Shown here: positions 1 to 9,302 of the stretch, one piece after another
Layout: the number at the start of each line of letters is the position of its first letter
How positions within the stretch are numbered: position 1 is the first letter of the stretch
Origin: Lewinellaceae bacterium
Lineage (GTDB): Bacteria > Bacteroidota > Bacteroidia > Chitinophagales > Saprospiraceae
DNA length: 64,000 bases
Assembly (NCBI GenBank): GCA_020636045.1
Contig: JACJYP010000011.1
Span: 100,218-164,217 of the forward strand
Direction of reading: 5' to 3'
Notes under the pieces: generated by a model
Database searches by the model: none
Seen by the model: only the letters and a program-made list of their open reading frames with translations
Told to the model about the DNA's origin: nothing
Translations under genes and position numbers: made by a program

Positions 1-2801
1 ATCGGCACACTATCCTGCAGCACCAGATAATCCAGTTTGGCAGAAGAAACGTTCAGCCCTCCCGGCACTGTGTGAGTATACTCAGATATCTGTGCCAGCG
101 GTCTTATCTCATAAGGGAACATGTTTTCCCGGGCGATGCGCAGCGAAAAGCGGAACTTTTTTACTTCAACAGAGGGCTCGCAGGGCCTGATATTGAACGT
201 ATGGGGTGTTTTGGTGGTCCTGAAACCCGAGTACTGCAAAGATCGGTGAGGCTGTTCGTCGTAGGCGTAACGCTTCCCGCCGGCACTGAGCGCCGTGCGA
301 AAGCCGACCAGCGGCGGGTCGGGCTGATTGCTCGATTGCGGCCGGAAATTCAGGTCTATCCTGAAATCGGTATACACAAAGATCGAATCGCCGAAATCGA
401 GCGTTCCTTTGGGCAGGCACCCGTCGTCGAACAGATCCTGCAAAGAGAATTCGAAACGAAACCTTTGGGTAGAGATATCGTCGACGGCAACCGGAGGGTA
501 TGTATTGACCTGATTGACGGTAAAATAGCCCTTGTCAATTATACTCTTCAGATCGTCTATCCGGCAACCGGCCTCCGAACCATCGGCGTACCGGATGTGA
601 ATGCTATCGCCGATATACCTGAAATTCTGGGAGTTGGAGAATGTATTCCTGGCGCCGGCAGTGAGAAACTGGTCATTCCCCTGCGTCAGCATATCGCTGC
701 CCACCACCTCGTGCCAGATGGTTCGGCCGAACTTTACCAGCGCACCCCCCGAATCAACAGCTCCGCCATACATCACCCGCAGGGTGTCACCCGGTAAAAA
801 ACGGTCGCGGCGCACCAGCGCAGCACTTGCCGGCGGGGCGCCGGGACTATCCGCTCGCCGGTTGTCATCATCGTCCTGATAGCCGAGGTTTAATCGGTAT
901 ACGTCGAACCAGGCTGTTAACCCCGGCAACGGGAAAATAATATCGATAATGGTGGTGTCTCCATTGCCGTCATCGGGTTCCGGCGGACTACAACTCTGCA
1001 AAATGGCGACCCGCATGCTGTCGCATTCGCCGATGGCGCATTCAAATGGCGTATCGAGTTCAGGCGCCCACCACGATTTGCTTGCGATCGGCAGAAAACA
1101 GGACACCGGACAGTCACCTGTATAGACGATCACGGTGCCGTCGTCGGGCTGCTCGGGCTCCTGGCAGACAATATTGGTATCGCAGGTGTATCGCAGGCAG
1201 AAATCCATTTCCAGAGAGTCGCCCGGCAAGGGCAGGGCCCAGCCAAAATGTATGTTATATCCTCCATCGGGAAGGGAGGTTACGGAATCGAAAGAAGTAT
1301 TCACCCCTCCCAATGTCGCCAGGCAAGTCGTATCGAGCGACAGTCCGAGCGGCAGTTCCAGTTCGAGGTGCAAAAAGCCGTCGTTACCCAGCAGGTGTTT
1401 TGACGAAACCTCGTACTGAAAAGGGTAACTGGTACCGCTGACCAGGCAGGTTCCGACTTGCGTTCCGATCGCTGCGCTGAGATGATAACGATCGTCCGGG
1501 ACGATCAGCAGGGTGTCGGAAACAAATCCGTTTTCAGGACAATCCTTTTGATAAAAATATTCTACGCCGTACAAGGGCAGCGCTTGCCGACAGGGATCGG
1601 TGCAGGAATAGGAGTCGAACAGCAACAGGATCGAATCACCCGTGCCGATCGCGGGTACGACCACGGCGGCATCCTTGTAGACAGAAAGGCCGCAAACGGT
1701 CAGCACGCCGTTCGCCGAAAGTACGGGTGACAAGGATGTAGAGGCGCCATTGTGAACCATACTGAAGGAGCCGATCCCGATCCCGAAGTTCGACATGCTG
1801 TCAAGCGTCTGGAAGCGGACGTAGACGTCCGTCGCCTCTGCATGACCCTCGTTTACGATTTTTATCCCGGTGATGGCAGGGGTGTTGCCGCAGTTGTCGG
1901 TCGGAGGCGCCCATACCGGGCTGAACGTCAGCATGGGTATTTTGGTCGATGTATTGATATGTACGGTGACCGCTGCGCTGTCGAAACGGCAAACCTCATT
2001 GCCGCAACCCCATCCGACGATGATGTTTGATACGTTGATGTAAGGAGGTATGCCGCAATCCTCCACGACGATCTGTTCGTTAAAACACGCCTTTTCGTCC
2101 ATTTCCAGCCAGTTGTCTCCATCGCCGAAGGCGCTGAAAAAACTGCCGGAAAAATCAGCCTGGAGGCTCGTGGGCGTATGGTTTTGGTTCGCGGCGCCCG
2201 CCACGGTGATTTGCAAACCGGGCTGGTGCTGATCGGTCATCCTCAGATTGCCGATCTTGCCGAGACGGGTGTTCTTGACGCATATCTCCCGGTACAGGGT
2301 ATCGCCTTTCTCGCCACTCAAAATAACAGGGTCGACACTGTCGATCAGCAGCAGACCTGTTTCCACCGTGAACGGCGAAGTGGTGACCGCAGCGGTTCCA
2401 CCTGGAGAACTCACCTGCAACCCGGCAATAAACAACTGCCCTGCATCCAGGAGATCGGCGGCCATGCAATCGGCGTGTATCAGCACCTTTATTGTCAATG
2501 ACGCGTTTCCCTGTATGGAAGGTATTGCAAACGCCGGCATGTGCAGATCATCGATGTTAAACTCGGTGGCGCCATCAACGCTGCCGGCAATGTAAATGAT
2601 CCCTTCCGGAAGTGTCATTGTGAATTTGACATCAGTTGCAGGAATCGCACCGTTGTTGAATACCGTAACGGTAAAGGTATCCGCACTGCAAACAAACAGC
2701 GAATCGGGATGCTGGTAACCAATCGTCAGATTCTGGGCCGAAGCGCCCCGGATACCGAGGATCAGGAACAGGAGTGTAAAAGTTGTTTTTGCAAATGGCA
2801 T
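1..2801 (-). CDS. Large exported protein with repeat-type adhesion domains, truncated by the window edge
   Basis: Reading the minus strand from ATG at 2801 gives one uninterrupted frame of at least 933 codons that leaves the window without a stop, so the C-terminus is missing. The N-terminus is a clear Sec signal peptide (about 23 residues, hydrophobic FTLLFLILGI core, cleavage near ASAQ). The first 300 residues resemble the DUF11/conserved-repeat or CARDB type of extracellular beta-sandwich, with phrases such as VFNNGAIPATDVKFTMTLPE. The rest is Cys- and Asp-rich, as in Bacteroidota surface proteins. Such proteins normally end in a T9SS sorting domain, which cannot be seen here. The function is probably structural or adhesive. 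It is divergent from plsC, with a 247-bp gap. I see no clear TAnnTTTG box in front of it. The domain assignment is tentative; the reading frame and signal peptide are secure. Confidence 0.85.
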   Translation of the reverse strand, partial: MPFAKTTFTLLFLILGIRGASAQNLTIGYQHPDSLFVCSADTFTVTVFNNGAIPATDVKFTMTLPEGIIYIAGSVDGATEFNIDDLHMPAFAIPSIQGNASLTIKVLIHADCMAADLLDAGQLFIAGLQVSSPGGTAAVTTSPFTVETGLLLIDSVDPVILSGEKGDTLYREICVKNTRLGKIGNLRMTDQHQPGLQITVAGAANQNHTPTSLQADFSGSFFSAFGDGDNWLEMDEKACFNEQIVVEDCGIPPYINVSNIIVGWGCGNEVCRFDSAAVTVHINTSTKIPMLTFSPVWAPPTDNCGNTPAITGIKIVNEGHAEATDVYVRFQTLDSMSNFGIGIGSFSMVHNGASTSLSPVLSANGVLTVCGLSVYKDAAVVVPAIGTGDSILLLFDSYSCTDPCRQALPLYGVEYFYQKDCPENGFVSDTLLIVPDDRYHLSAAIGTQVGTCLVSGTSYPFQYEVSSKHLLGNDGFLHLELELPLGLSLDTTCLATLGGVNTSFDSVTSLPDGGYNIHFGWALPLPGDSLEMDFCLRYTCDTNIVCQEPEQPDDGTVIVYTGDCPVSCFLPIASKSWWAPELDTPFECAIGECDSMRVAILQSCSPPEPDDGNGDTTIIDIIFPLPGLTAWFDVYRLNLGYQDDDDNRRADSPGAPPASAALVRRDRFLPGDTLRVMYGGAVDSGGALVKFGRTIWHEVVGSDMLTQGNDQFLTAGARNTFSNSQNFRYIGDSIHIRYADGSEAGCRIDDLKSIIDKGYFTVNQVNTYPPVAVDDISTQRFRFEFSLQDLFDDGCLPKGTLDFGDSIFVYTDFRIDLNFRPQSSNQPDPPLVGFRTALSAGGKRYAYDEQPHRSLQYSGFRTTKTPHTFNIRPCEPSVEVKKFRFSLRIARENMFPYEIRPLAQISEYTHTVPGGLNVSSAKLDYLVLQDSVP

Positions 2802-3021
2802 GTACTGTGTTGGGTATAGATGTCAGGATTTTGTTTTATCTGTCAGGTTTATATTACATAAAGAGGCATTGGACCCGTTGATAATATGCAATGTAAAATT
2901 ATGATCTTCATCAGAAAAATGGGTTCCGGTCGGCGGGATAATGATCCGGATGATATTCGAAGACAAAACGGCAGCATATCCAAAACAATCGCTGTAAAAA
3001 GCGCGCTGACGGCCCTTTTGC

Positions 3022-3029
3022 TACCTTTG
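3022..3029 (+). promoter_or_regulatory. Bacteroidota-type -7 promoter box before the acyltransferase gene
   Basis: TACCTTTG matches the Bacteroidota -7 consensus TAnnTTTG and lies 19 bp before the ATG at 3049. No TTTG is found at the expected -33 position, so only the -7 half is supported. Confidence 0.5.
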
Positions 3030-3048
3030 CGGCCTGTTTATTATTCAC

Positions 3049-3789
3049 ATGGCCATTTTCCGAAAAATATGGGCGGCTTATGCCGCCATTCTGTTTCTGG
3101 TGCTGATGACACTGAGCCTGCCGGTCATTCTGCTGAACATGATCGTCGCGCCCGGCATACCTGCCCTGAGACACAATATTTGGTATTTACACCATTTTTT
3201 TACCCCCTTGTTCCTTACCCTTGTCGGTGTTCGCCTGCGCATAGAAGGGCGTGAAAAACTTGACAAAAAGCAATCGTATGTGATTGTCGGCAATCACCGC
3301 TCTTCACTCGATTTTATTGTGCACGCCCATGCTTTCCCTGGTGTATTTCGCTTTCTGGCCAAGCAGGAATTGCAAAAAATACCGGTATTCGGGTGGGTGG
3401 TCAAAAAGATGTGCCTGAACGTAGACCGCAGGAGCGCCATGAGTCGTGCGCGAAGCGTGGTTGCACTAAAACAGCAACTCGCAGAAGGCTGGAGTATTTT
3501 TATTTACCCGGAAGGCAGCCGCAACAAATCGGATGATATGCTGGGACCTTTTTATGACGGCGCATTCCGGATCGCCATCCAAACCGGGGCGCCACTAGTG
3601 ATAGAAACCATCCTGAATATGTATGAAATAGCCGAAGGCTATGACCTCAGCCCTGGCGTTGTGCGGATCGTGTGGGACGGACCCATTTCGACCGCGGGCA
3701 TGACTGCCGCGGATATTCCTACGTTGAAATCGGAAGTGGAACAAAAAATGCGCGAGCGGATAACGGCCTACATGAACAGCCGGGGCTGA
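3049..3789 (+). CDS. plsC: 1-acyl-sn-glycerol-3-phosphate acyltransferase (PlsC family)
   Basis: This is a 246-aa member of the PlsC/LPLAT family, which transfers an acyl chain to lysophosphatidic acid to make phosphatidic acid at the inner membrane. The catalytic HX4D motif is NHRSSLD (H83, D88). The glycerol-phosphate-binding motif is YPEGSR (153-158). A hydrophobic N-terminal segment (about residues 8-35) would anchor it in the membrane. Length is normal for the family (about 240-260 aa). The start at 3049 fits the TACCTTTG -7 box 19 bp upstream. The next gene, a PLP enzyme, follows after 58 bp on the same strand, but there is no functional reason to link them. Strictly lipid A-type or ornithine-lipid acyltransferases share these motifs, so the exact acyl acceptor is inferred. 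Confidence 0.9.
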   Translation: MAIFRKIWAAYAAILFLVLMTLSLPVILLNMIVAPGIPALRHNIWYLHHFFTPLFLTLVGVRLRIEGREKLDKKQSYVIVGNHRSSLDFIVHAHAFPGVFRFLAKQELQKIPVFGWVVKKMCLNVDRRSAMSRARSVVALKQQLAEGWSIFIYPEGSRNKSDDMLGPFYDGAFRIAIQTGAPLVIETILNMYEIAEGYDLSPGVVRIVWDGPISTAGMTAADIPTLKSEVEQKMRERITAYMNSRG

Positions 3790-3847
3790 ACGCTATTATG
3801 TACAACCATCATTACCGGGTTTTACGATCCAAACACTCGAACATAAC

Positions 3848-5206
3848 ATGAATTACAAAGACAACATCCTTGAAACCATTGGGGATACCCCCCTGATCCG
3901 CCTGAACCGGATCGCTTCCGATATACCGGCACTCGTACTGGCAAAAGTAGAAACGTTCAACCCCGGGCACAGCATCAAAGACCGCATGGCGCTCAAAATG
4001 ATTGACGATGCGGAAGCGCGCGGCGACCTGAAAAAAGGAGGCACTATCATCGAATGCACCTCCGGCAACACGGGTATGGGGCTTGCCCTCGTCGCCTGTG
4101 TGCGCGGTTATCGATGCATATTTACCACGACCGACAAGCAGAGCAAGGAAAAGATGGATATGCTGAAGGCGATGGGGGCTGAAGTGATCGTGTGCCCTAC
4201 CAACGTGGAAGCAGAAGACCCGCGCTCATATTATGCGGTTGCCCGCCGGCTCAGTGAAGAGATTCCCAACTCGTTCTGGTGCAACCAATATGACAATCTT
4301 TCCAACCGTCAGGCGCATTACGAAAGCACCGGCCCGGAAATTTGGGAGCAAACGGACGGTAAAGTAACCCATCTGGTGGTAGGCGTCGGTACAGGCGGTA
4401 CCGTAAGCGGCGTTGCGAAATATCTGAAAGAAAAGAATCCGGACATTCAGATATGGGGCGCCGATACCTATGGTTCGGTTTTCAAGAAATACCACGAAAC
4501 CAAGATATTCGACCCCAAAGAGATCTATCCATACATTACGGAAGGGATCGGAGAGGATATTTTGCCTGCCAATGTTGAATTTGACCTGATCGACACCTTT
4601 GAAAAAGTCACCGACAAGGATGCGGCCATCTGGTCGCGGCGGCTGGCCCGGGAGGAGGGGTTGCTGCTCGGTTACTCTGCCGGCAGCGCTATGGGGGCCT
4701 TGTGGCAGTTGCGCGGCAAGTTAAAAAAGGAAGATGTGGTCGTTGTGATCTTTCACGACCACGGCAGCCGGTATGTGGGCAAAATATATAACGACGACTG
4801 GATGCGGGAGCGCGGATTCCTCGATGTCGAACTGAAAATAAGGGACCTGATCTCGCGTAAAAAAGACCACCGCTTTATCTCGATCAGCGCGGAGGAGTCT
4901 GTGCGACAGGCATTTAATCTGATGAAATCGTACGACATCAGCCAGTTGCCGGTCATGGATGGCGAGCGGGTCGTCGGCTCGATCACCGAAACCCAGGTGC
5001 TGCATTTCCTGCTGGAAAACCCGATCCAGAATTCAGAAAAGACCGTCCGGGATGTAATGGGCAAAGCCTTCCCGTCGGTAAACGACGACCTTCCGGTCAG
5101 TTACCTTAATCGCTATATCAATAAAGAAATACCTGCGGTGATCGTTACGGACCGGTCGGGCACCATGCACATCGTTACGCAGTACGACCTGATCCAGAAC
5201 CTGTAA
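3848..5206 (+). CDS. Cystathionine beta-synthase-like PLP enzyme with C-terminal CBS domains
   Basis: This 452-aa protein has a type II PLP fold (residues 1 to about 320) followed by a pair of CBS domains (about 335-452). The PLP lysine is K44 in NPGHSIKDRM. The substrate/cofactor loop is SGNTG (72-76) and the phosphate-binding loop is GTGGT (181-185). This layout is that of cystathionine beta-synthase (serine plus homocysteine to cystathionine), although O-acetylserine sulfhydrylase-type activity is possible in bacterial members. The N-terminal haem domain of animal CBS is absent, as in other bacterial forms. The CBS pair would be the regulatory, adenosyl-ligand-binding part. A strong hairpin directly after the stop ends the transcript. 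The family assignment is firm; the choice between CBS and cysteine synthase is inferred from the CBS domains. Confidence 0.9.
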   Translation: MNYKDNILETIGDTPLIRLNRIASDIPALVLAKVETFNPGHSIKDRMALKMIDDAEARGDLKKGGTIIECTSGNTGMGLALVACVRGYRCIFTTTDKQSKEKMDMLKAMGAEVIVCPTNVEAEDPRSYYAVARRLSEEIPNSFWCNQYDNLSNRQAHYESTGPEIWEQTDGKVTHLVVGVGTGGTVSGVAKYLKEKNPDIQIWGADTYGSVFKKYHETKIFDPKEIYPYITEGIGEDILPANVEFDLIDTFEKVTDKDAAIWSRRLAREEGLLLGYSAGSAMGALWQLRGKLKKEDVVVVIFHDHGSRYVGKIYNDDWMRERGFLDVELKIRDLISRKKDHRFISISAEESVRQAFNLMKSYDISQLPVMDGERVVGSITETQVLHFLLENPIQNSEKTVRDVMGKAFPSVNDDLPVSYLNRYINKEIPAVIVTDRSGTMHIVTQYDLIQNL

Positions 5207-5210
5207 GCAA

Positions 5211-5246
5211 AACAGGCCATCCGGCTGGATTGTCGGATGGCCTGTT
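5211..5246. terminator. Bidirectional terminator between convergent genes
   Basis: A perfect 13-bp inverted repeat (AACAGGCCATCCG and its complement) with a 10-base loop lies between the convergent stops at 5206 and 5267. It can serve both strands. Confidence 0.75.
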
Positions 5247-5266
5247 GACTGATTTCAAATCAGCGA

Positions 5267-8200
5267 TCAATAGCGGTCGTAGTACCTGCCGTTGATCGAT
5301 TCGCTGACGTAGCGTTCGCGGTTGGCGAACCTGATCTCGCCCGTTTTTTTCCGGATAAACTCTTCTTTGTCTTTGCCCGTCAGGTCGGGAAATATTTGCT
5401 TGACAGGACCCATGCCATATCCTCCGCCATACGAATCGTAGGGGTTGTACATGTATTCTTCTTCCCCCTCATCTTCCTGATTGACATAACTGAAGTCATT
5501 GGGCATGATCGCATAAGCGAGCCCCCAGTCTTTCATGTCCTTGCCCTTGATGTCGAAGAAAAAAAGCGTTGCGGGCTTGTTGTTCTGAACGGTTTTGTGT
5601 CGACTGATCAGTTGAATGGAATCAACGCTGCGGCGGCTGCGGTTGTCATCGACGATGATGAATGACCTCGCCAGCGCAACGGTGTCTGTAAACCAGCCGG
5701 CAAAGTCGCGCAGTTTTTTGGCCCGGGCCAGTTGGTTGAAAAACGTATAACGCGTTTTATCGTCTTCGCTGAAGGGCTTGAGTTTGCCGGGATCAACGGG
5801 GATATTGTTGCGCAGATAGATCTGATACGCCAGCATTTTGATGTTGTCATCTCCATATTTGATCCCGCGCTCCAGCAACGCCCGCACCGCTTTGTCCTTG
5901 TTTATAAAGGGCGCCAGCAACTCGAAGTTCCGTTCGACGATCATACTTATATCTTCGTTACCGTAACTGCTGTAATAGTCATACTGGCCATAGCCATTTT
6001 CTCCTTTTGACCGGTTTAGTTCTTCCTGGTATTGATTTTGGGAAAGGTACCACGCCGTTTCGCGGATAAGGGCAGGCTTGAGTTTGGCGTACACCTTGGG
6101 CTTGACCAGGCCCTTCCTGACCAATTGACTCAGCAGGTGGTAGATTTCGTTTTGGTTGCTCCGGATGTCGGCAAGGCGCAACAGTTCCGGGAAAAATTGC
6201 GCGGTCAATTCGATCGTATCTATCAATTCCGAGATCAATCCCCCGCGGTCATTGGCGATATAGACCGGGCGTTCCTGCCAGAGCTCGAACATCGTTTTGA
6301 ACGCCGGTTTGGTTTTTATTCTGGCCAGTGCACTGATCGCCAGCGATTGGTAACGGGCAGAATCGACGCTTGACACGCAAAAGTTGCGCAGCCAATCGAT
6401 GGCCTCCGGCGATCCGGTCTCCGCCACGGCAAAGATCAGGGTGCTGCGATCTGCAAACTTCAGTTTGTGAAACTCGGGATTTGCGATCGTTGAAGTCAGC
6501 AAGGGCAGGTCCTCTGCCTTATAATGTACGCTCCAGGGTTTTCGCAATTCGTTCAGGGCCGCTTTTCGCTGAAGGCTGTCTTCCGAATATATTTCACCCA
6601 GGAATGAAAGGTTGCGCTCACCAAATTTAATGGGCCCTGTGATACTGTCCGTAGGGGTGAAACTGCTAAATACGGAACGCGTAAACCCGCTTTCCGGCGT
6701 CTTCAGATTTACCGTTGCCAGCAGCGTATACATCCTTTTGTTGATCAGGACCACTTTTGCCTTGATGCCGCGTGTGCTGTTGGTGTCTTCCAGCAGGAAT
6801 TCTCCGATCAGCATGCTGTCGCGCATATTCCAATGGCTTTCTTTTATGGCCATCTTTTTATTGCGCGTCAGACCTTTAACGACGTCCTGTTCAAATGAGT
6901 CGCGTGTAGGGACCAGGCCTCCCGAGAAATATTCTGTTGACCTGACGGAAACCTGCTCGCCAGTGTAAGGCGATCTGAGGATTTTCGAGCCGTTCTTGCT
7001 CCAGTCGTATGTATCTTCGTTATCGTACCTGTTGTACCGCTTGCGATTGGCTTCTTCAATGATCTTTCGCAGGTTCTCGATAAATTTCTGCCGGGGCTTT
7101 TCCTGTGCGGGATGTACAACCACCTTGAAGTTTAAAGTGGTATCGCTGCGCTCTTTCCAGCCTTCCGGATAACTGTTGGGGACGAAAGAAAATGATTCGA
7201 GGAAAGCTTTCGGGGCTCCCGGCGATTGTTTCCGGCATCCGATCAGATAGTAATGCGGACCATCGATGACGAGACGTGTATAAAACCAGGCACTGTCGCG
7301 ATCCGAACGGAAAGAAATATCCTGCGAAGGATAGGGCGTTTCAGAGATCAGGTGCATGGCAGGCGGCTCCTTGGTAAACTGTTCCGCGATCTTTTCTCCA
7401 ATGATGTTCAGTTCGAAAGTATCTTCCTCGATAAAGTTCCAGTCGTGATAATCGACCCTGTACAGAAAATAGGCGGCCTTGTCTTCCGGATCTACGGTAG
7501 CGGCCATAAAGTCATCGGCCTTTTTGTCATCCGTGGTATTTACCAGAAGGGTGGCCGGAAATGTGATCCTGAAACCGCCGTGTTCGGGCTGGAGCACGGT
7601 TGGCTGATGTTCTGCAGTTTTGACAGTTTCCAAAAACCGGATGCTGTTCATAAAACGATCCGCTTCCTCTCCCAAAGCGTAGTCGCCGTTTCCGCCGGTT
7701 GTGAACATGATCACTTCGAATGGTGTGACATATATCTTGTATCGCTGCACGTCTCCGCGGCGGGTGCGTGTAGTCACCTGGTGACCCGGGAACGGGGTTT
7801 CCAGCCGGGTACGGTCCTGGATTTTTCCGGGAATTTTCTCGTATAAAATGCTGTCCAGGCGCTCGGCAACATATTCGGGGCTTTGCCCCGTCCACCAGCC
7901 AAATGTTTTCAGACGGTACACAGCGTAAAACGCGCCGTTGTTCATGTCAGCGCACAGGTGTTGTTCGAAACCCTTATAACTGGCAGTCGGATAGAACCTC
8001 CCGGGCGCATCGGCCGACCAAAGCGAGTCTTTCGACCATTGCTTGTCGAAATGTACGGGGAAGCGCATTTTCTCGATGCTCTCTTTATCCTGGTTACCGT
8101 TGTTCGCTGTGAACTTGACCGCCCTGACCTGGTATCCTTTCTCCCGTAACAGCCAGATGACCCCGGTTTCACCGGGCAGGTGCGCAGCGCCCACAGCAGA

Positions 8201-9001
8201 GAAAAGCGATGTGCCCGACTGCAAAATGGAGTCGATCCTGTTTGCCATGATGATGTTGCGCTCATCGAGCATCCAGCGCTGGAAGTTTTTACCGGGGCTG
8301 GAGAGTTTGTTCAGAGAGTCCAGCAGACTGAGGTCCTGGTTGCGGTACGCTTCCTCCATCTTGGACGGATCGAAATAGCCACCACGGTAATAATTATTCG
8401 CCTTTTTGTCGTCATCGTCGGGGATCTGTGCGCGCATGGCTGCTTCGTAACTGCCTTCGAGGGTTTCCAGGCCGATCACTTCCTTGCCGAGTTTTTTGCC
8501 CGCCTGAAAAATGAACAGATCGAGATAGGTGTCTTCTTCGTATTCCTGCCGGTACATGTTGGACCGGTAAAGGAACTCGTTGGTCATCATCGGTTTGGAT
8601 GACAGCATGGCCCCGAGCAGATCGTTGTCGGGCGACTCGAAGTTGAAGGACTCGTTGTACAGGTTCTGGTTGTAATTGCGGCCGCTGTAATATGCATAGG
8701 GGTTGCGCAGGGAAAGTACGTCGTCATCGTCGCCCGAAAGATCGTCCGTAAACTCTTGCCAGGCATCGTGATCCGTTTCCAAAGCCACCATGTCGACGTA
8801 TTTCAACGCAGTGAAAAAACTGTCGCTCAGATTAAAGACCAGTTTTTCAGATACGTGCATCGTGCCGTAGAGATAGCCGGGCTTGGTGATGCCGTTTCCG
8901 GAAATTTCCCACAACAGGCCCGTCAGTTTTTCAGATTTGTTTTGGGCAGGTAGCACAACCACACGAAAGAGCAGTGCAAAAAGAAGGGCAATGCGGAGCA
9001 T
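5267..9001 (-). CDS. Very large TraB/GumN-domain exported protein
   Basis: A protein of about 1244 aa with a signal peptide (MLRIALLFALLF, cleavage near LPAQ). An in-frame ATG at 9019 would add six residues; I chose 9001 because it puts Met and Arg directly before the hydrophobic core. Residues about 30-310 match the TraB/GumN family: LLWEISGNG, KPGYLYGTMHV and, near the end of the domain, SAVGAAHLPGETGV. That fold is related to the Tiki protease/erythromycin-esterase-like group. GumN proteins are normally about 300 aa, so over 900 residues are extra. The remainder contains beta-rich stretches (about 320-800) and a helical, HEAT-like segment (about 850-1100). It ends in an Arg/Tyr-rich tail with no evident T9SS sorting domain, so it may be periplasmic. 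The substrate is unknown. The family assignment holds only for the N-terminal domain. Confidence 0.75.
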   Translation of the reverse strand: MLRIALLFALLFRVVVLPAQNKSEKLTGLLWEISGNGITKPGYLYGTMHVSEKLVFNLSDSFFTALKYVDMVALETDHDAWQEFTDDLSGDDDDVLSLRNPYAYYSGRNYNQNLYNESFNFESPDNDLLGAMLSSKPMMTNEFLYRSNMYRQEYEEDTYLDLFIFQAGKKLGKEVIGLETLEGSYEAAMRAQIPDDDDKKANNYYRGGYFDPSKMEEAYRNQDLSLLDSLNKLSSPGKNFQRWMLDERNIIMANRIDSILQSGTSLFSAVGAAHLPGETGVIWLLREKGYQVRAVKFTANNGNQDKESIEKMRFPVHFDKQWSKDSLWSADAPGRFYPTASYKGFEQHLCADMNNGAFYAVYRLKTFGWWTGQSPEYVAERLDSILYEKIPGKIQDRTRLETPFPGHQVTTRTRRGDVQRYKIYVTPFEVIMFTTGGNGDYALGEEADRFMNSIRFLETVKTAEHQPTVLQPEHGGFRITFPATLLVNTTDDKKADDFMAATVDPEDKAAYFLYRVDYHDWNFIEEDTFELNIIGEKIAEQFTKEPPAMHLISETPYPSQDISFRSDRDSAWFYTRLVIDGPHYYLIGCRKQSPGAPKAFLESFSFVPNSYPEGWKERSDTTLNFKVVVHPAQEKPRQKFIENLRKIIEEANRKRYNRYDNEDTYDWSKNGSKILRSPYTGEQVSVRSTEYFSGGLVPTRDSFEQDVVKGLTRNKKMAIKESHWNMRDSMLIGEFLLEDTNSTRGIKAKVVLINKRMYTLLATVNLKTPESGFTRSVFSSFTPTDSITGPIKFGERNLSFLGEIYSEDSLQRKAALNELRKPWSVHYKAEDLPLLTSTIANPEFHKLKFADRSTLIFAVAETGSPEAIDWLRNFCVSSVDSARYQSLAISALARIKTKPAFKTMFELWQERPVYIANDRGGLISELIDTIELTAQFFPELLRLADIRSNQNEIYHLLSQLVRKGLVKPKVYAKLKPALIRETAWYLSQNQYQEELNRSKGENGYGQYDYYSSYGNEDISMIVERNFELLAPFINKDKAVRALLERGIKYGDDNIKMLAYQIYLRNNIPVDPGKLKPFSEDDKTRYTFFNQLARAKKLRDFAGWFTDTVALARSFIIVDDNRSRRSVDSIQLISRHKTVQNNKPATLFFFDIKGKDMKDWGLAYAIMPNDFSYVNQEDEGEEEYMYNPYDSYGGGYGMGPVKQIFPDLTGKDKEEFIRKKTGEIRFANRERYVSESINGRYYDRY

Positions 9002-9243
9002 AATAGTATTGAAGATCAAAGTGAAAGTTTTGGGGTCTGCGCCTCAGAGAAAAAACGCGACCCGACCGTAAAGATGAAGCATCGGGTGATTATGGCGCTA
9101 AATGCGTTAAGAAAATTTTAAGAAATGAACGGACAACCGCAGGCCTTTGGTATGCTGTATATGTATGAGAATTTTAACATTTTTCAATTGTCGCGTCAAA
9201 TCATGCCAATGTGTGCTTGTTTAAAGGCGTAATCTTTAAGGAA

Positions 9244-9278
9244 ATGCCACCCGGCGGCCATCATGCGCCGGGTGGCAT
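9244..9278 (-). terminator. Terminator after the T9SS type B giant
   Basis: A perfect 13-bp hairpin (ATGCCACCCGGCG with its complement, 9-base loop) lies just beyond the stop at 9303. On the minus strand it is followed by TTTCCTT, a weak U tract. Confidence 0.7.
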
Positions 9279-9302
9279 CGTTCCTGTATGTGCAGGGACC
9301 GC

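Noticed and set aside
1..2801. Several plus-strand frames of 60-240 codons in the first 2.8 kb
   Set aside because: They lie opposite one continuous minus-strand frame with a signal peptide.
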